Assembly (NCBI GenBank): GCA_038255685.1
Contig: JBBSLC010000118.1
Coordinates: forward strand, 1-9,138
Length of the DNA: 9,138 nucleotides
Direction: 5' to 3'
DNA from: CADCSY01 sp038255685
GTDB taxonomy: Bacteria; Actinomycetota; Acidimicrobiia; Acidimicrobiales; CADCSY01
Below the pieces are notes generated by a model, which saw only the letters and a program-made list of their open reading frames with translations, was not told where the DNA came from and made no database searches. Below are positions 7,243 to 9,138 of the stretch, one piece after another (the first letter of the stretch is position 1; the number at the start of each line of letters is the position of its first letter). The translations under genes were made by a program, and so were the position numbers.

Positions 7243-7261
7243 TCACGGCGCTTCGCCGTGA
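7243..7261 (-). promoter_or_regulatory. Perfect hairpin in the leader of the ABC importer operon
   Basis: The sequence TCACGGCG-CTT-CGCCGTGA (plus strand) is an exact 8-bp inverted repeat with a 3-base loop. It ends 20 bases before the ATG of the binding protein and just upstream of its G-rich ribosome binding site. There is no T-run on either side, so it is not a canonical intrinsic terminator. It could be a leader hairpin affecting stability or translation, or an operator. Its presence is seen directly; function is inference. Confidence 0.4.
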
Positions 7262-7349
7262 GCGATCGGCAACCTACGCGTGAAGCCTGGTCGCAGGTAA
7301 GTGTCGGACGCACTGACCACGGACATCGAGCCTGTGCCGGTCGCACCCG

Positions 7350-7754
7350 GTGATGGTCGACCGAGGCCTCGACCGGTCGCCAGCTCGACGCCCCGACCGC
7401 ACACGTGCGTCGAACCTCCGAGCTGCCCTCGTCGCCGGCGCGTCTGTTGCTGCGGTCGTTGCGGTCGCCCTCGCCTACCGGCAGCGACTGGTGGAGCGGG
7501 TGTCCTGGGTCGCCCCGCAGGGTCGTCGTGTCGTGACGTCGACGTCCGGGTCGTGGATCGACCGCATCCGCTGCCCCGTCCACCTCGTGGCAGGGGTCGA
7601 CGACGCCGTCCTCGATCACGCCCACCTCCGCCATGTCTCGACCTCCCACGCCAACGTGACGTACGACGAGCGTCCCGGGGGACACGACCTCCCCCTCACC
7701 GATGCAGCGCACTGCGCCGGGCTGATCGGTCGGACTGCACGGGAGCTCTCCTGA
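7350..7754 (+). CDS. Alpha/beta-hydrolase-like ORF lacking the nucleophile region (probable internally deleted remnant)
   Basis: This 134-aa ORF starts with GTG at 7350 or ATG at 7353; the frame has a stop at 7314. After a basic head, residues ~24-42 (RAALVAGASVAAVVAVALAY) form a membrane anchor, then APQGRRVV, like the segment preceding the hydrolase core in anchored family members. It then jumps to a typical C-terminal part: IDRIRCPVHLVAGVDDAVLD (catalytic acid in the DD strand) and GGHDLPLTDA (catalytic His). The first strands, oxyanion region and GxSxG nucleophile elbow are absent; a full family member is usually about 250-300 aa. G/C-biased third positions run through most of the ORF, so it was coding recently. 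It is divergent from the ABC operon and convergent with the siderophore-interacting gene. An intact short protein of other function cannot be excluded. Confidence 0.5.
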   Translation: MMVDRGLDRSPARRPDRTRASNLRAALVAGASVAAVVAVALAYRQRLVERVSWVAPQGRRVVTSTSGSWIDRIRCPVHLVAGVDDAVLDHAHLRHVSTSHANVTYDERPGGHDLPLTDAAHCAGLIGRTARELS

Positions 7755-7769
7755 GCGCCGCGAGGTGGC

Positions 7770-7800
7770 ACGCCCGAGGCCGCCATGGCTACGCCCGAGG
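7770..7800. repeat. Pair of 10-bp direct repeats at the convergent gene junction
   Basis: ACGCCCGAGG occurs at 7770-7779 and again at 7791-7800, a 21-base period. The second copy encodes the last residues of the siderophore-interacting protein; the first lies in the 34-base gap before the hydrolase-like stop. It may be a small duplication scar. In sequence this GC-rich, chance is a real alternative. Confidence 0.3.
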
Positions 7801-8562
7801 GGTGCGCTCGCGCTTCCAGTAGCCGCGCACCGTTGCGTGGTCGCGGGGAACGTCGCGCTCCTCGAAGAGGTGGCGCCGGATGCGTTGCACCCCGGCGGCT
7901 TCGCCTGCTGCCCACACGCGCGTGCCGAGGACGAGCTCGGTGGCTCGGACGGCGGCGAGGAGGGCGTCGCCTGGAGGGGCACCCTGCGTCAGCGCCGACC
8001 ACTCGACCGTCGCCGCCGGGTGGTCGGGCAGGGAGAGCTTCGCATCGGCGTGGACGACCTCGATGTGGACCTGGACAGGCGTCTCCGCGGGCAGCGCTTC
8101 GAGCAGCTGGCTGATCGCCGGGATGGCGCTCTCGTCACCGGCGAGGAGGAAGGCGGGCGCACCAGCGTCGATGGCGTAGCCGCGACCCGGACCTGAGATG
8201 GCGACGGGATCGCCGGTCGCGGCCCCCGCAGCCCACCCCGACGCCACGCCCCCACCGTGGATGACCACGTCGAGGTCGAGCTCGAGGGCCACGGGATCGA
8301 CGTGTCGGGGCGTGAAGGTCCGGATCGTGGGACGGCTCCCGTCGGGCAGGAGGAACTCGTTCCCGTTCCACTGCGGCGTGACGAGCTCGCCGCCGTCGGG
8401 TGCGAGCAGCACCCGCACGCTCGCCGCCGGCTCGTCGACTGCCAGCCCCTCCAGCTGCGGTCCAGCGACCGTGACCCGCACCATGCGTGGTCCGAGGTGC
8501 TCCACCCGCCGCACCTGGGCGTGGCGGAACGTCGGCGGCTCGCGCCGGGTGCGCAGCATCAT
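7789..8562 (-). CDS. Siderophore-interacting protein (FAD-dependent ferric-siderophore reductase family)
   Basis: This 257-aa soluble flavoprotein belongs to the ViuB/SIP family, which reduces ferric siderophores in the cytoplasm to release iron. The N-terminal FAD-binding barrel (~12-125) contains RTFTPR at 81-86, matching the RxYT/FxR flavin motif, and HGGGVASGWA at ~102-111. The NAD(P)H-binding-like half has GDESAIPAI at 142-150, WAAGEAAGVQRIRRHL at 217-232, and the family-typical C-terminus DHATVRGYWKRE. Length is normal. Tandem ATGs at 8562 and 8559 are both usable; no strong ribosome binding site is visible. The gene begins 7 nt after the NUDIX gene stop, so the two are probably co-transcribed. 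No siderophore biosynthesis or uptake gene is adjacent, so the iron role rests on family membership. Regulation by an iron repressor is possible, but no operator is seen. Confidence 0.92.
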   Translation of the reverse strand: MMLRTRREPPTFRHAQVRRVEHLGPRMVRVTVAGPQLEGLAVDEPAASVRVLLAPDGGELVTPQWNGNEFLLPDGSRPTIRTFTPRHVDPVALELDLDVVIHGGGVASGWAAGAATGDPVAISGPGRGYAIDAGAPAFLLAGDESAIPAISQLLEALPAETPVQVHIEVVHADAKLSLPDHPAATVEWSALTQGAPPGDALLAAVRATELVLGTRVWAAGEAAGVQRIRRHLFEERDVPRDHATVRGYWKRERTPRA

Positions 8563-8569
8563 CTGTCGA

Positions 8570-9043
8570 TCACCGGGCCGGCGTGAGGATGCCGAGGCGG
8601 TGCAGGGTCGCCCGGAAGGCGCCGAACAGCTCGAGGGCGGCGAGCTCGTCGGCCCCGACCCAGCGGCACTCGCTCGTCTCCCAGCTGCAGGACACGGGCG
8701 CGTCGAACGGCTCGGTCACGTCGACGACGACCGTCCAGTAGGACCAGCCACCGTGGTCGTCCTCGTGGACCTCGGCGACGACCACGTCGCCGAGGACGTG
8801 GTCGATCTCCTCCCGGAACTCACGAAGGGCGCCCTCGAGTGGGCTCTCACCGCGGTCGATCGCCCCACCGGGGATCGACCACGTCCCGCCGTGGTGGCAG
8901 AGCGGCGATCGGAGTGCGACGAAGTATGCCGTGTCCCCGTCGCCGACGGCGCACCGGACGAGGACGCCCGCCGCCCCGAACCGGCCCCACCTCCTGCTGC
9001 CGTCCTGCAACGTGACGAACCCGTCACCGGACCCCGCCGTCAC
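8570..9043 (-). CDS. NUDIX hydrolase
   Basis: This 157-aa protein carries a clear NUDIX box: G60-x5-E66-x7-R74-E75-F76-x-E78-E79. The usual Gly after the EE pair is Asp81, a mild deviation; the metal-binding glutamates are all kept. The family hydrolyses nucleoside diphosphates linked to another moiety, using Mg2+. The context upstream of the box (GTWSIPGGAIDRGESPLEGA) is typical. The C-terminal part (CRWVGADELAALELF) matches the WxxxDEL segment common in nucleotide-pool or sugar-nucleotide NUDIX proteins. The start is GTG at 9043, with GGAGG 7 nt upstream, and it overlaps the stop of the preceding frame (GTGA). It is followed 7 nt later by the siderophore-interacting protein gene. The specific substrate is unknown. 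Confidence 0.92.
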   Translation of the reverse strand: MTAGSGDGFVTLQDGSRRWGRFGAAGVLVRCAVGDGDTAYFVALRSPLCHHGGTWSIPGGAIDRGESPLEGALREFREEIDHVLGDVVVAEVHEDDHGGWSYWTVVVDVTEPFDAPVSCSWETSECRWVGADELAALELFGAFRATLHRLGILTPAR

Positions 9044-9138
9044 CGGTTCCCCTCCAGCGGGCCCGGTTCGAGGCTCGACACGTCGAAGGAGACGCCAGCG
9101 ACCACCGCTGACCGTTCGGCACCGGGGCGGGTGAGGCC
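9040..9138 (-). CDS. C-terminal end of an unidentified upstream gene (partial)
   Basis: An open frame enters from the right edge and ends at TGA 9042-9040, overlapping the GTG start of the NUDIX gene as GTGA. The 32 visible residues end SSLEPGPLEGNR. The GTGA arrangement is the same as that seen elsewhere in the window and supports a real coupled gene. Other minus-strand frames are also open over this short stretch, so evidence is limited. The family cannot be named. Confidence 0.4.
   Translation of the reverse strand, partial: GLTRPGAERSAVVAGVSFDVSSLEPGPLEGNR

Noticed and set aside
5534..7261. 575-aa open frame on the plus strand antisense to the binding-protein gene
   Set aside because: Its composition is Arg/Val/Gly/Asp-rich without motifs, and it exactly mirrors the strongly supported SBP_bac_5 gene. 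Long antisense frames are expected in such GC-rich codon usage.
7271..7300. Possible promoter for the importer operon (TTACCT, 18-nt spacer, TAGGTT on the minus strand)
   Set aside because: Only 3 of 6 matches in each box; too weak to call, although the position upstream of the leader hairpin is reasonable.
7301..7349. Alternative N-terminus in another frame (GTG 7301, MSDALTTDIEPVPVAPGDG) that could join the hydrolase ORF by a frameshift
   Set aside because: The start looks natural, but there is no evidence of a frameshift site, and the frame quickly turns into Pro/Arg/Cys-rich shadow sequence.
7768..7805. Possible bidirectional terminator between the hydrolase-like ORF and the siderophore-interacting gene
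   Set aside because: Only a short, bulged stem (GCACgCCC against GGGGTGC) with a long loop and no T-run; also partly inside the coding sequence.

Overview
The window is very GC-rich, with G or C in most third codon positions, several GTG or TTG starts, and stop/start overlaps of the GTGA and TTGA type. This points to a high-GC actinobacterium. The Thr/Glu/Ser-rich linker after the lipobox of the binding protein would fit an Acidimicrobiia-like lineage, but that placement is inference and was not tested.

Layout, left to right. (a) 1-1100, plus strand: the 3' part of an unrecognised gene, translationally coupled (GTGA) to a protein that follows the biotin protein ligase (BirA) fold pattern but has lost its key catalytic residues. 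(b) 1102-1806, minus strand: three very small genes, namely a single-TM protein, a second single-TM protein and a 57-aa DUF1059-type protein. A plausible sigma-70-like promoter lies just upstream at 1822-1850. The last of these genes meets the BirA-like gene tail to tail with one base between stop codons. (c) 1885-7222, minus strand: a complete peptide/nickel-type (Dpp/Opp) ABC import operon in the order lipoprotein binding protein, DppB-like permease, DppC-like permease, fused double ATPase (DppD-DppF). Spacings are 13 nt, a 17-nt overlap and a 4-nt overlap. A perfect 8-bp hairpin sits in its leader. (d) 7350-7754, plus strand: a short ORF that keeps a membrane anchor and the C-terminal acid/His part of an alpha/beta hydrolase but lacks the nucleophile region, probably an internally deleted remnant. 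(e) 7789-9138, minus strand: the C-terminus of an unknown gene, a NUDIX hydrolase (GTGA overlap) and a siderophore-interacting, FAD-dependent ferric reductase (7-nt gap), read as one unit.

The transporter operon is self-contained: capture (lipoprotein), passage (two permeases) and energy (one chain carrying both ATPases). No catabolic or biosynthetic gene in the window reveals its substrate. I see no RNA gene, CRISPR array, insertion sequence, prophage or toxin-antitoxin module. No stretch longer than 300 bases lacks a gene; the longest gap, 7223-7349, is the divergent intergenic region with the leader hairpin. I found no convincing new multi-gene system. The items most worth a second look are the degenerate BirA-like protein, the hydrolase remnant, and the unannotated-looking DUF1059/small membrane protein cluster.
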